Shown here: positions 51,477 to 61,238 of the stretch, piece after piece | Layout: each line of letters opens with the position of its first letter | Numbering within the stretch: the stretch's first letter is position 1 | Source: Leishmania martiniquensis | Taxonomy: Eukaryota; Euglenozoa; Kinetoplastea; Trypanosomatida; Trypanosomatidae | Reading direction: 5' to 3' | DNA: 64,000 bases | Assembly: GCF_017916325.1 (NCBI RefSeq) | Contig: NC_090159.1 | Location: forward strand, 415,501-479,500 | Program-made: the position numbers and the translations under genes | The notes under the pieces: generated by a model | The model's database searches: none | What the model was told of the DNA's origin: nothing | Seen by the model: only the letters and a program-made list of their open reading frames with translations

Positions 51477-52452
51477 GGGAGGGGGGAGGCCCGACAGCAG
51501 CAGTCACGCAGGGAGGCGTCGGAGAGTCTGCAGGGGAATCCGCCTCTGCTTCCCGGCGTCTGCTTACGCTGACTGCGGTGCTCCTGTGATTTCGCCGCCA
51601 GCTGACCTCCCTCCTTCCCCCACCCCCACCCGCCAACAACCTCTTCCCGCATACCGTCCTCGATCTGCTGGTGGTGTTGCGAGAGAGAGAGAGAGAGGGG
51701 GGGAGGCGGAAGACGTGGGCAAATCTCCTATCGTGTTACTGTGCGTCTCGGTGGGTGCGTTCGCAAGCGTAAGTGCAGAGTGGAGCCAAGAGCAATACGT
51801 CCACGGAAGGCTCAACAAGATGTCGAGTGGTGATGCAGTCAGCTGACCCCGCCGCTCCTCCCCCATCCTTTACCGCTTTCTCGGCTGCCGTGCTGTTGGT
51901 GTAGCGTTTAGCCACTTCCTGATGGTGTTCTTCTCCAGTCTCCACCCTCCTACGCACACCATCCTGTGGCACAAACACATAAGCATGTGCCAGCTCAGCA
52001 CCACACAGACTCAGCCGTCTGGCATGTGTGCGTGTCCCTCGTCAACGGAGAGGGACAACATCAGCTGAAGTGGAAGGGCAAAGAGAGAGTCCAGTACGCG
52101 CGCGCACCTACAAAACTCAGCCTCTACATCACTCTCGACGCCTCTTCTCCCTCTTCCCTTGTTCGCCTCCACGCCCCTCCCCCTCACACACACACAACTG
52201 CTTCGTGCGCGCGCTACCGTGGTAGTGGGGTGCTTGACGAGGCAGAGAGCGATGTGGAGAAGGCGGCGGTACGACTGCGCTTCACAGTTTTGTAAACGCG
52301 CGGATAGTGCGTGCGTGTGTGTTGGTCCTCTTCTTTCCGCCTCTCTGAAGGAGTGTGTAAGTACGTGTAACGGGAAGAGGCAGAGGGGTGCATGAGTCAC
52401 GGCCCAAAACGGAGAGAGAGGTAACGCCTTTCCCCCCTCCCCCTCTCTCCCA
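51477..52452. other. Spacer between SWIP and the J-like gene
   Basis: No gene is seen. A GA tract lies near 51682-51696. A pyrimidine run with CTGAAG (AG at 52349-52350) is one possible splice site. An ATG at 52392 then opens a ten-codon uORF. A second pyrimidine run touches the next gene's ATG. Confidence 0.55.
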
Positions 52453-54864
52453 ATGCTGCGGCAAAGCCACCCATGGCGCGTCATGACACCTCGCCAAGCG
52501 CTGCGTGTGCTTTCCCTCTCCCCCACAGCTGACCTCACGCAGGCATCCATCAAGAAGGCGTACATCCAGCAGACGCTGCGGTGCCACCCCGACCTGCACC
52601 CAAACAATCCTAACGCAAATGAGAATTTCCGCAACCTCTCCGACGCCTTCCGCGTGGCTCTCAAGGCGCTGGAGGCACAGCGCTGCGGCGGGGCGGCGGC
52701 GGGGCAGGGGCGCAGCGCCACCAGCATGACCGTCGATCTCTACGACCCGCAGGAAGCCCTGGAGTCGCTGCGGCAGGCGATAATCGCCTACCACGTACAC
52801 CAGCAGTCGGGCGATGCGCCATCCTCGTCATCCTCCCCGCTATTCAGCAAATCGCAGGGCCCCGCCACTGGAGCGTTCTTCACCCCTACGCTGGAGGACG
52901 TCTCATCTGTGTGTCAACGGGAGGCGGTCGCGATGCGCCGTGTGCACACCTTTTGCGCTGAGCTTCCTGCGGTGTTGTGTGGCAGCAACTCCGCGGCCCT
53001 CTTCGAGGCAGTTGCTTTCTTTCACACGCGCTACGTGGAGTCGATGTCGGCGTGCATCATGAGGTTTGCGCAGAATCTGCCCATCATTGTGCGTCGCGTT
53101 GTGAAGCAGCGCCACAAGTACGTGGACAACCGTTACTCGGCGGTGGCACAAGGCATCGGCACCGGGTCTCGGCCGCGCGGGCAGCGCATTGAGGACATGG
53201 CGATGAAGCCGCTGGTGCTGATGGGCGCACTCATCTTTGATCTGCCTGAAGGGGCGTTGCATGAGCGGCGGCAGTGCTTCGGCGATGAGGGGGTGGCGAG
53301 CAGCAGCAGCAGCACCTGCGGCGCGTCTTGCCCGGCCGACGTTCGCATCTCAAAGGAGCTGAAGTGCATCATCTATCCTGCAGACAGTATCGCTGATATC
53401 ACAGCGAAACTCGGCAAGTGGGAGGCCGCCAGCTTCGACCGGCTGAAGCTAGAGCTCGCGATCGTAGACGTGAACCGATTGATATCAGGTATGCTGGGGC
53501 TGCAGGACGAGGAAAGCAGCGGTTGCTCCGAGGCTCACCTCTCCGTGGCACCGCACCTAGGCGAGAGCAGTGCCGCCACGGCGATGGTGCTGCGCACACT
53601 CCAGAAGCTTGCCGGCGATTTGTGTTGTCACTTCGACGCTGCTGCGGACAGCGGCGCCGTTTCGGAAGCGGTGGAGAAGATGCGCCTGCAGGACAGTTGT
53701 GACACACCAGCCAGCGTGCAGGATGACATAGCGGCGCAGTCGCTGGAGACGCCGGAACTCGTCGCACAATGCCGACGGTTAGCGGAGATGGCGCGGCCAA
53801 CCATCCGTGGCAGCATCGTCCTCACCTGGAAAGCAGACGCGACGGACGAATTGGTGAAGGATGACGCCGAGCTTGCGAACGCCGTACCGCCGCCAGTGCC
53901 GTTGGTGGACGCATCTCGAGCAGACAGGCCTGGGGAAGAGAAGAGCGGCAAGGACACACCAGCCTTTCTCGTGGGGCGCCACTTGACGTGCTCCACCGCC
54001 GAGACGCTCTTCTTCTCCGTGTCCGTGACGCTGACAAGAGACCTACGCGCCTTCCTACTGCGCCTACGAGGTGCACTGAAAAGGGTCGTACAGTCCACCA
54101 ACCAGTGCAAGCGCACCCTCTTTGAGCTGTTGCCGCTGCGCGAGAGCATTGTGAAGGAGGAGTTCACTCGCGTAGCATCCGACGACGACGACGACACGTC
54201 ACCCTTCCGCTACCGTGGTCCGGTTAACTGCTTCCCACGCGTCTGCAACATGGACACCCACCGCGAGCACCAGATGTGGAAGCACCTCTACGTGCACCGC
54301 GAGTATCTTGCTAAGCATGCGCCTACAATGCACCCTCTCAATGTGTTCTACGAGTGCTTTCCTTATGACCCAGACGCGCCTGCGCACCGGCCCAGCTCCA
54401 CTGACGCGGACGGCAGCGTGCCGGCGGGGTGGGTGGGTGGGGGCTCCGATGGCTGCGACAACGTCATCCTCACAGCGACACAGCTCGACAACCCCGCGCG
54501 CTTCACCGAGTGGCTAGAAGAGGTGGTGGAGCAGTCGTCGCTCAACCGCGAAGCGGAGGAGATCCTTGCAAAGGCTGGCGTCGGCTACGTCAGCCGCGAC
54601 CCCGCCTTGCCGCTGGCCAACTTTCTATCCTTCATCAAGGTGTTCGCGCAGTCCACTGCGGTGCGGGCCGTGTTGGAGCGCAACGACGGTGCACCGCTCA
54701 AGGGAACTGCCACGCCAGACGGCATCGGCCTCACCATCATCGTTTCGCCCTCCCGGTGTGACGTTCGAGACGGCGGACGTCTTTTCATCCCGTGGTACGT
54801 CGATCCTGCCATCCTGCTGGCTCTGCTCGACGATGCAAAGGCACCACAGCGACTGAGCGTGTGA
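52453..54864 (+). CDS. J-domain-like protein (possible TCAIM/DUF4460 relative)
   Basis: This is an 803-residue protein. Residues about 12-75 resemble a J domain: a helix SIKKAYIQQTLR, the HPD motif at 45-47, then NANENFRNLSDAFRVALKAL. J domains stimulate Hsp70 ATPase, but here the loop after HPD (LHPNNP) and the missing G/F region suggest a specialised type, such as the J-like domain of mitochondrial TCAIM. The middle is disordered with acidic and Ser-rich stretches. The C-terminus (residues about 755-790) ends IIVSPSR...GGRLFIPWYVD, like the end of the protein at 32324. A pyrimidine run lies immediately before the ATG at 52453, so a splice at 52466 would shift the start to M11 (52483), still before HPD. 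Location is probably mitochondrial, by inference. Confidence 0.78.
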   Translation: MLRQSHPWRVMTPRQALRVLSLSPTADLTQASIKKAYIQQTLRCHPDLHPNNPNANENFRNLSDAFRVALKALEAQRCGGAAAGQGRSATSMTVDLYDPQEALESLRQAIIAYHVHQQSGDAPSSSSSPLFSKSQGPATGAFFTPTLEDVSSVCQREAVAMRRVHTFCAELPAVLCGSNSAALFEAVAFFHTRYVESMSACIMRFAQNLPIIVRRVVKQRHKYVDNRYSAVAQGIGTGSRPRGQRIEDMAMKPLVLMGALIFDLPEGALHERRQCFGDEGVASSSSSTCGASCPADVRISKELKCIIYPADSIADITAKLGKWEAASFDRLKLELAIVDVNRLISGMLGLQDEESSGCSEAHLSVAPHLGESSAATAMVLRTLQKLAGDLCCHFDAAADSGAVSEAVEKMRLQDSCDTPASVQDDIAAQSLETPELVAQCRRLAEMARPTIRGSIVLTWKADATDELVKDDAELANAVPPPVPLVDASRADRPGEEKSGKDTPAFLVGRHLTCSTAETLFFSVSVTLTRDLRAFLLRLRGALKRVVQSTNQCKRTLFELLPLRESIVKEEFTRVASDDDDDTSPFRYRGPVNCFPRVCNMDTHREHQMWKHLYVHREYLAKHAPTMHPLNVFYECFPYDPDAPAHRPSSTDADGSVPAGWVGGGSDGCDNVILTATQLDNPARFTEWLEEVVEQSSLNREAEEILAKAGVGYVSRDPALPLANFLSFIKVFAQSTAVRAVLERNDGAPLKGTATPDGIGLTIIVSPSRCDVRDGGRLFIPWYVDPAILLALLDDAKAPQRLSV

Positions 54865-55019
54865 GCGCGGGGCCCGGCGGCCACAAGGCGCGAGACAACC
54901 GCAACTGGTGAAGCGAGCAAATCCAACCCCTTCAGAGAGCGAGGAGGGGAGCGAGTTGGGTACAGAAAAAAGAATTCTAACAGCAACACAAATGCTAACG
55001 CACCTGCCTGAAAAAGAAA

Positions 55020-55960
55020 GCACTTCATCTCGAACAGGGAACCCTTTTTGAAGTGCGGACACCCCGCCGGGCCCCTGGACCCGCCACGCACCCACCACCA
55101 CCACCGCGGGCACCACCACCGCACGGCAAACGCCAGCCTCACCACAGAGGGAAACCCAACGAATTCCCCTGCATAAAAACGGGCGCGGGGAAACGCCGCC
55201 CCACCCAACAGAACCCTGGCAGCGCCCAGCAAAAAGAGACCCGCCCCCCCTCCCCACCCCGCCAAGAGCCCCTGCCCCTGCCCAAGCGCACCAAACCCTC
55301 GCGCCGACGAACCCGCGGGGCCCCCAGAAAAAAATTGACGTCACCCCTGCCGAAAGGAAAACGACCCGCCCGGGGACGGGCCGTTTCCCTTATCACCCAC
55401 CACGAAATCCGTTTTCCGCGGGCCCATGACCTTCGGCACCGGGAGGCCCTGCCTCGCCGCCACGCACCCCCGGCGACCGCCCCCCCGCGGCTGGGCAGGC
55501 CCAAACCGAGGCGGCTAGCCTGGGGCCCCCCGCTAAGGACCCCCCCGCCCACGCCCTCAGCAAGTTTCCACTGAACAACGCAAAGCGCCAGGCCCGAACG
55601 CCGTGAAAGGAAGCGCGCGGCCACCGAACAGAAAGCAAACAGAGCGCACGAAGCAAGCCGACACCCAGGTTAAGGGTGACTGCTTCCTCGAAAAAAAAAC
55701 GCCAGGGGAGAAACAGAGAAGCCCCAACGCCACGAGGGGAAGGAAAGGGCACTAAGCATGGACAAGGGGCCCCACGAAAAGGAAGGCCCATCGTAGACAA
55801 GGGCGGGCTTGCACATGCAATGGTGAAAGGGAAAAGCGAACCCGGCGCATCAGCCAAGCCCCCGACTAAGACAGCTTTCGCTAGGCTGAAGAAAACCTAA
55901 GCCCCGGCCGCCCACCGCATGGCCCTGAGAGCACCACGCGGGAGACGCGCCACGCACAGC
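55020..55960 (+). other. C/A-rich left arm of the asymmetric region
   Basis: T is almost absent in parts (1 or 2 per 60 nt), C outnumbers G about three to one, and ACC/CCA/CCC words dominate, with AAAAA runs interspersed. Frames are open on both strands as a side effect. No tandem unit is evident, so it is not a classical satellite. Confidence 0.8.
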
Positions 55961-57230
55961 CGTTCCGCGCCCTCAGCCTTTCTTAAATACCCTTAAGACT
56001 TTCCCTGCTTCCCCCTAGGCCGCGAAAGCAACCGACAAAGGATAAGACACCTCGCACCTTCGAAGATACTCTGCCCACAAAACTCTTTCAGGCTACTTGC
56101 TTCCAAATTCCCACACCAACATCAGCGCACTGCTGCGCCGCCTCCAGCGTACACCCACCCAAACGCCTACCGCTGGGAGGCCTCATCTTTCTTCTATCGC
56201 CTCGCAGCGCGAATCCTTAGTGCAAGAGTCGCGCGCGGCTGGCCTTTTTTTTTAGCAAATACGCCCCGGCGGCCGGATGACAAGCCACGAGGGGTCCAGA
56301 AAGCATCGTAATGCCGGCGCGCAAAAAGCCACCATCTCTTGAAGCAGAATCCTGGTTCCTTTCTTTTTCGAGCCCTCCGGCTCTCGCATCTATGGCCCCA
56401 TCTCAATTTTTCCAGAAAAACGGAGGAAATATGAAGTGCCCAAATATAAGAAAAAAATAAATAACTTTCGGAACCCCAGGGGCATAACAATGCGCAAGCA
56501 GCGAGCAAAGAAGCCGGCCACCACCACCAAGCTTCCGTGTCACTCGGCCTTTTCGGGGCTCGTAAGGAAAAAGAGCCCCAGTCGGCTTCTCTGACACACT
56601 TTGCCCGCGTCCCCAGACGCATCGAAAGTATCAAGCGCAAGAAACCCACGTCACCCCTCCCAGAAAAAAATCTATATAAATAATTTAACGCAACATGGCA
56701 CGGCGAGACGGACCTAGTTTTCAGCAGGGGGCACCGCCCCGCTGGCTGTAGCGCCGGCGCGTTTGTAGAAGTACGGCGGCTCCTTTTCACAGCCGCATGG
56801 CCGCAACCCACCCTCGAATGCGAGACGCGCTCAAGAAAAAAATAAGCATCAGAGGAAGTGGCTGACAAACGGAAAATTTGGGCAGCCACCGCACAAAACG
56901 CGCAAAGCGGGATGTGAAAAGTGGGCTTCCCCGTGCTGTTCAATGGCGGCCCTTGCGCCTTTAATACCCACCCTACTCCCGGCTAAAATCTTATCGGCCA
57001 AAGGGCGCGCAAAACGATTTTTTCCTTCTGAGTAACCACCTTCGTTATAGGCGGGCGGCCTCAATGTAGGCGGCATGGGTGCCAAAAAAGACGTAGGGCG
57101 GGCGGCTGGCCTTCATCCCGCGGCTGCCGCCTTTCTCTTGGGCGCCAGTCTTGGTGTGCTACGTGGCTCGCCCCTGTCAAGTTATGTGGGCTCTGCCAAA
57201 AAATGGTTGTGGCGCTCTTCTCTAGGCTCA

Positions 57231-57345
57231 GAAATAGCAAAAAATGATATTAATGATATTTTCCATAGGGGAAAAAAGCCGATGCTCATACCCGTGCCCG
57301 AAAATGATTTTGCACGTTTTATTTTGCTTATTCACGGAAGAAAAG
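57231..57345. other. AT-rich core near the skew switch
   Basis: A stretch rich in A/T runs (GCAAAAAATGATATTAATGA, GATATTTTCC, TTTTGCACGTTTTATTTTGC) inside otherwise GC-rich surroundings. It lies just right of the skew switch. It could be a DNA-unwinding element if the region is an origin; that is inference. Confidence 0.4.
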
Positions 57346-57799
57346 GGGCAGAAGATGCACAGATCACCCCCAGGCCTTTAGGAGAGAGCTGTGGCAGAGG
57401 CTTGGGGCTATTCGTTTTTCTTCAAGCGAGGTCAGCAAAAAGACGTGCCGTCTCGAACTTTCATTCAGGCTGGCTGAAAGGGGCTGGCGGCATTCTCCCG
57501 ACACGAACCGGGGCCTTTTTTCGGGGGGCGGCAAAAGCCGCCCCGCATCACGGCTATTCAGGAGCCCACCGGTTATGTCTGGCAAGGAAAGCCTCTGGTC
57601 TGCGCGCCCGTTACATTGTTTGAAGGGTTTGGGTAGGGTCCACTGGGTTAGGAAAACCGGGCGGTTTGGCTTCAAGGTCCTTTGCGGCCCCGGGGGCCTG
57701 GGGGGGGGCTCTTCCGCTTATGGGCGCCCGCGCTGTTTGCTGTGGTGCCCCTTCCTCGTCGAAGCGAATTCTCGGATTGCAGTACAGTAAGCGTTCTAA

Positions 57800-58740
57800 A
57801 AAAGAATAAAGGGTGATGCGTTCATTGATTTCGTTGGCTCCGTCAAGGGCACACCGGCTGCATCGAGCAAAGTAAGTGCCGGGGTGGCTTGGGAAAACTT
57901 TGTTCCGCAAGAGATGTTGGCAATGAGAATGCTTTCTGGTATCGATTTCTTTTCTGTTTCGTTTTAAGTGCTGTAAGCGCGCATCTGTTTCCCTGGAAAG
58001 TGAGCCGCAAGTGTGAGTCCCGGTGGGCGGTCTGAAGAAAATTCAAATATTCCTTTAAAATCAAGTAGGGGTATTTCTTTGGCGTCCTCTGTGGCTTTTT
58101 CTGCTTTGCGTCTTGTTATTCCGTTTGGTATGTGTGTGGGGCTTCGGGGCAGTGGCGTGGCTTGGGGCGCGCCTTTCGGAAACTCCAGGCGTTCCTCCTT
58201 CCCTCTGGCGTAGTCCCGTCTTTGGCGGTGCCAGGGTTTGTGGGTATGAGGTGCTTGGCGAAATGTGATGCCGCCGATGTGTGCGGCCAGGGCCTACAGA
58301 GGGCGTTTTTGAGAATCTGAAGGGGGTTGGGCTCCGATGTCTCGATGGGGTGCCGCGGTTGGGGGCGCCGGCGGGGCCGCCGCGGGCCGCGTTTGGGGAG
58401 GGGGGCGGCGTCGGCCCGCGGCCAGTGTGTGTTGATTTTGGGTTGGGCGAGTCGTGGGGGTTATTTGTTGTATGGGGAGGCGGGCACGTCAAAGCAGATG
58501 GGTCAGTGTTATGCAAGCTGTGGCGCCTAAGGTGCCGAAATGTTTTTTTCGGGTGCTGGGCTGCTCGTCGATGTGGGGGGTTTGCTTGGGGGCGTATGCG
58601 GCGGATGACGGCCAGCTTTGCGTGTGCGGCGGCGTGCGCTAGGGGGGTTGCGGTCAATTGTTGTATGAAGAATATGACGAGGAGGTGGGGTCTCCTACGG
58701 TGGTTTAAGGCGCAAGCTGTGGTACGGGATCTGCAAAGTT
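57800..58740 (+). other. G/T-rich right arm of the asymmetric region
   Basis: The + strand is rich in G and T (TGGGG, GTTTG, GGGTT words) and poor in A, the mirror image of the left arm. G runs could form quadruplexes on the + strand. No gene is seen. Confidence 0.75.
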
Positions 58741-59202
58741 GAAGCTTTTTCAGAGTTTTCGAAGCTTTATCTTTTGCACCTTGGAGGTAATGTTAACTGT
58801 ATTCCGTGCTTCGGCTGGGTGGGGAATGGCGAGGGCCTTCATGTCAGCGAGCTCGTTTGAGTTTGCTGAAGCGTTGCTCGTGTCTGTAGGGGATGATGAG
58901 GAGTTACACCCTTCTATGTAGCCTTTTAGAAACTGTCAGGGGGAATCGGGAAAGGTAAACATGGCATCTGCTATTATCTTCATACACGGGGAATTACCGC
59001 CTTGGAAAACCTTTTGGCTCAATGCATGGAGACCCCTTCCCGACGCCTTTCACATGTCTGGAGGAGTGAAATCGAGGCGCGGCTTCACCTGTGTCTCCTT
59101 GAAGCAGGCAGTATGCAAACACGTGCAGTCTCTTTTCTCAATAAACTTTCCTTCACCTCACTCTCAAGCATTCTTATCAGTTTAACTAAAGCGAAGAGGG
59201 CG
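58741..59202. other. Spacer ahead of the right-hand gene block
   Basis: Composition becomes balanced and AT-richer. A tract CTTTCCTTCACCTCACTCTC with AG at 59167-59168 precedes the next gene. The frame of that gene is open back to 59002, but only upstream of this splice site. Being the first spacer after the asymmetric region, it might hold a transcription start; no specific element is visible. Confidence 0.5.
59146..59168 (+). promoter_or_regulatory. Candidate trans-splice acceptor
   Basis: Polypyrimidine tract then CAAG, the AG being at 59167-59168; a second AG follows at 59179-59180. The first ATG after either is at 59203. Confidence 0.55.
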
Positions 59203-59967
59203 ATGCCTCCGCGTAAGGTAGATGCGCAAGTCAGCGCAGTGGAAAGGATCGCCGAGCGACCGTCTGTTCTGGACGTGGCGTTGGCAAAGATCGACGTCAA
59301 GCAGTACGACCCTGCCTATCCTTTTCAGCTCAGGGCCGTTTTCTGTGGGCGAAAGAAAAATCCCTCATTCGATGACGCGTGGGAAAAGCTGGCGTTCGAG
59401 TCAAAGCTGCAATGTGACCAAGTGAACCCTTTCTTTGATGCTTCTCAGAGTAAGAAACTCGGATCATTGATCATTGACTACGGCGAGTATTTTGTATTGG
59501 TGGTGGAAGGCCCAGAGGGATACGTTTTCCGTTTTGCAGAAGAGATGACGTCGGTGCAACCCGTTGACACAAGCAGCGTGCGCATTCTGTTTCTCGACGA
59601 CGATGTTCCCAATACAATTTGCCCTGACATCACCCTGATAGACAAAGTACCGCCATCATCCTTAGCGGTCAGATCGTCTGAGAAAAGCACTGAAGAAATC
59701 ACACAAGGGGTGATTCACGACGTGTCTTCCCTTGCAGAGCTTGCTTCTCACAGCAGCAGTCAGGTGGGAAGGGCGAAGAGCGTGTTTACCGATAACGCCA
59801 AGGTGAACTACCCAAAGCTGTTCCCCAAGATAGAAATGCTCGAGGCATATATTAAAAGTGACAGCTTTTTCACATTAGACGAGTTTGTGGACAGTTTTTG
59901 CAGGCCAGCGCATCTAGTGCGTGATGAGGAAATCAATCATCCTCCAGGAGACCTGCTGAAGTACTGA
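59203..59967 (+). CDS. BLUF-like domain protein without flavin-contact residues
   Basis: The protein has 254 residues. Residues about 43-140 follow the BLUF layout: first strand LRAVFCGRK, a helix [15 protein letters not shown], then [19 protein letters not shown] (typical of the strand, hairpin and LEGP turn), a helix YVFRFAEEM, and [11 protein letters not shown]. True BLUF photoreceptors use a Tyr in the first strand and a Gln before the LEG turn. Here these positions appear to be Phe/Val and Val/Leu, so blue-light sensing is unlikely. Similar non-photosensory BLUF-like folds occur in eukaryotic TEX47-type proteins. The C-terminal 110 residues are unrecognised and end in a small helical part. 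It begins MPPRK, as does the adjacent cyclophilin. The start is the first ATG after the splice acceptor. Confidence 0.75.
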   Translation: MPPRKVDAQVSAVERIAERPSVLDVALAKIDVKQYDPAYPFQLRAVFCGRKKNPSFDDAWEKLAFESKLQCDQVNPFFDASQSKKLGSLIIDYGEYFVLVVEGPEGYVFRFAEEMTSVQPVDTSSVRILFLDDDVPNTICPDITLIDKVPPSSLAVRSSEKSTEEITQGVIHDVSSLAELASHSSSQVGRAKSVFTDNAKVNYPKLFPKIEMLEAYIKSDSFFTLDEFVDSFCRPAHLVRDEEINHPPGDLLKY

Positions 59968-60355
59968 TGTAAAAAAAAATAGCGCATACCTTCGCAGCCA
60001 TCTTCTTGATGCAATGATACAGGCTGAGAGTGAGACAGCTGCTGAAGCTTTTCATGGAGCTGTTGCTACGAGCGAACTGTCGGTCGAATATACCTAGTCA
60101 ATTTACAAAGACAAACCCTAATACTGATTTGCTAGAGATGGGGGCAAACGCACATTTTAAGTGGTTGGTGAAGGGTGCTGAGATGACGGATAACACGCAT
60201 ACTTGACGCTCTAACGTACCATGATTGCATCGAAGTCCTCTGGGCCTTTATCGACGTCTCCTCTCTTTTCTGTTCACGTGGACGGTCACCGCTACTTTGC
60301 TTTTCCAGCATTGGAAGAAATTGTACCTCTCGTGCGCTCTGCACTTCAGCTCACA
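59968..60355. other. Short spacer with splice signal
   Basis: No gene is seen. TCTCGTGCGCTCTGCACTTCAG (AG at 60348-60349) sits 6 nt before the cyclophilin ATG. The frame open upstream to 60221 is leader. Confidence 0.6.
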
Positions 60356-60949
60356 ATGCCTCCGAGAAAGGCTGCAGCGAAGACAAAGGCGCACAATGCT
60401 GAGGAAACTGATATTGACAATCAGAACTGTTTGCTGCGTATCGACAAGGGCACCGATGTTTATGGGATACTTGTCATTGAGTTGGACAGCGGTCGCGCTC
60501 CCAGGGCATGCGAGCTGGTTGCTCAAAACATACCTGGGTCTAACACAACTGATAAGAGTCGCGGGAAACAGGGCGTCTACAAAAACTGTCGTTTTTTGCG
60601 CGTGACCAAAGAAGGAATTCAGACTGGCGAGGTTGTTCCAGCCGCCAAACCCATTCCAGCAGCCGAGCTGGAGAGCGAACTTGGCCGCGTGCCGCACGGC
60701 TACGGTTCAGTATCGCTCTGTCGAAGCTCCACATCTTTTGACGGATCACAATTTTTCATCTGTCTCACCACTGATACCGTGGAGCTCGATCACTTGAGCA
60801 AGAAATACGTCTGCTTTGGAAGAGTTGTCGAGGGCCAGGGTGTCTTAGCAGCTCTGCAGAGGGATCTGGCCGAATATACTGAGGATATGGGACTAGTTCG
60901 TAAGGACTGTCCATATGTGATGGCGGAGCTCAGCTATACATCCATGTAA
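60356..60949 (+). CDS. Divergent cyclophilin-type peptidyl-prolyl isomerase
   Basis: The 197-residue protein has a basic N-terminal extension (MPPRKAAAKTKA) before a cyclophilin fold. The family blocks are present: GILVIELDSGRAPRACELV, YKNCRFLRVTKEGIQTGE (canonical F-H-R is F-L-R, catalytic-type Arg at R82), FDGSQFFICL at 128-137 (canonical NGSQFFI), and KKYVCFGRVVEG. The Trp that contributes to cyclosporin binding in human cyclophilin A (W121) is not seen; the region reads VELDHLSKKY. Isomerase activity is plausible, but cyclosporin sensitivity is doubtful. The start is the first ATG after a clear acceptor. Composition is lower in GC than genes left of 54.9 kb. Confidence 0.88.
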   Translation: MPPRKAAAKTKAHNAEETDIDNQNCLLRIDKGTDVYGILVIELDSGRAPRACELVAQNIPGSNTTDKSRGKQGVYKNCRFLRVTKEGIQTGEVVPAAKPIPAAELESELGRVPHGYGSVSLCRSSTSFDGSQFFICLTTDTVELDHLSKKYVCFGRVVEGQGVLAALQRDLAEYTEDMGLVRKDCPYVMAELSYTSM

Positions 60950-61154
60950 ACTAGTTTCACGGCTCGAACGTGCCGCAGGAAAGTGGGATAAAACAATAGC
61001 AAAAAAATATCGGCTCACTTTGAAAGGGAGTGTCTTTTCTCACGTTGATCACTACATGAAGCTTAGTAGGTCTTCAAAGCTTGGTGTTTTCCCGTGCGCT
61101 GGCCCTTGTTCGGGAGAGATGTGATATGCCGCCGGCTCTGCGTTGCGGATGACA

Positions 61155-61195
61155 CTCCTCTATCTCCTTCGCCGATGTTGTTGTCTCTTTCCCAG
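61155..61195 (+). promoter_or_regulatory. Candidate trans-splice acceptor for the TRAPP gene
   Basis: A pyrimidine-rich stretch ending TCTCTTTCCCAG, the AG being at 61194-61195. It lies downstream of an earlier in-frame ATG (61149), so that ATG should be removed and 61239 used. Confidence 0.6.
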
Positions 61196-61238
61196 TAGTA
61201 CCACTGAAGTCTTTACGTGGCTGAAGCGCGTCTTTTCG

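Larger units (their letters stand above)
54865..58740. other. Gene-free, strand-asymmetric region; candidate replication origin / centromere
   Basis: Nearly 4 kb without a credible gene separates two same-direction gene blocks. On the + strand the left part is very rich in C and A and the right part in G and T, with the change at about 56,850-57,100. Hand counts: 55,081-55,140 has C34 G11 A14 T1; 55,201-55,260 has C33 G9 A16 T2; 58,381-58,440 has G30 C14 T13 A3; 58,441-58,500 has G28 C7 T15 A10. A switch from C/A to G/T is what lagging/leading-strand bias produces on the two sides of a fixed origin. Long open frames here exist because one base needed for stop codons is scarce. None has a start signal, a domain or trypanosomatid codon use. 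Confidence 0.6.

Noticed and set aside
54585..58742. Long open frames on both strands in the asymmetric region (for example 55053-55574, 57075-57623, and minus-strand 58061-58657)
   Set aside because: They arise because T or A is scarce in the respective arm, so stop codons are rare. Products are low-complexity, with no domain, and frames overlap on both strands.
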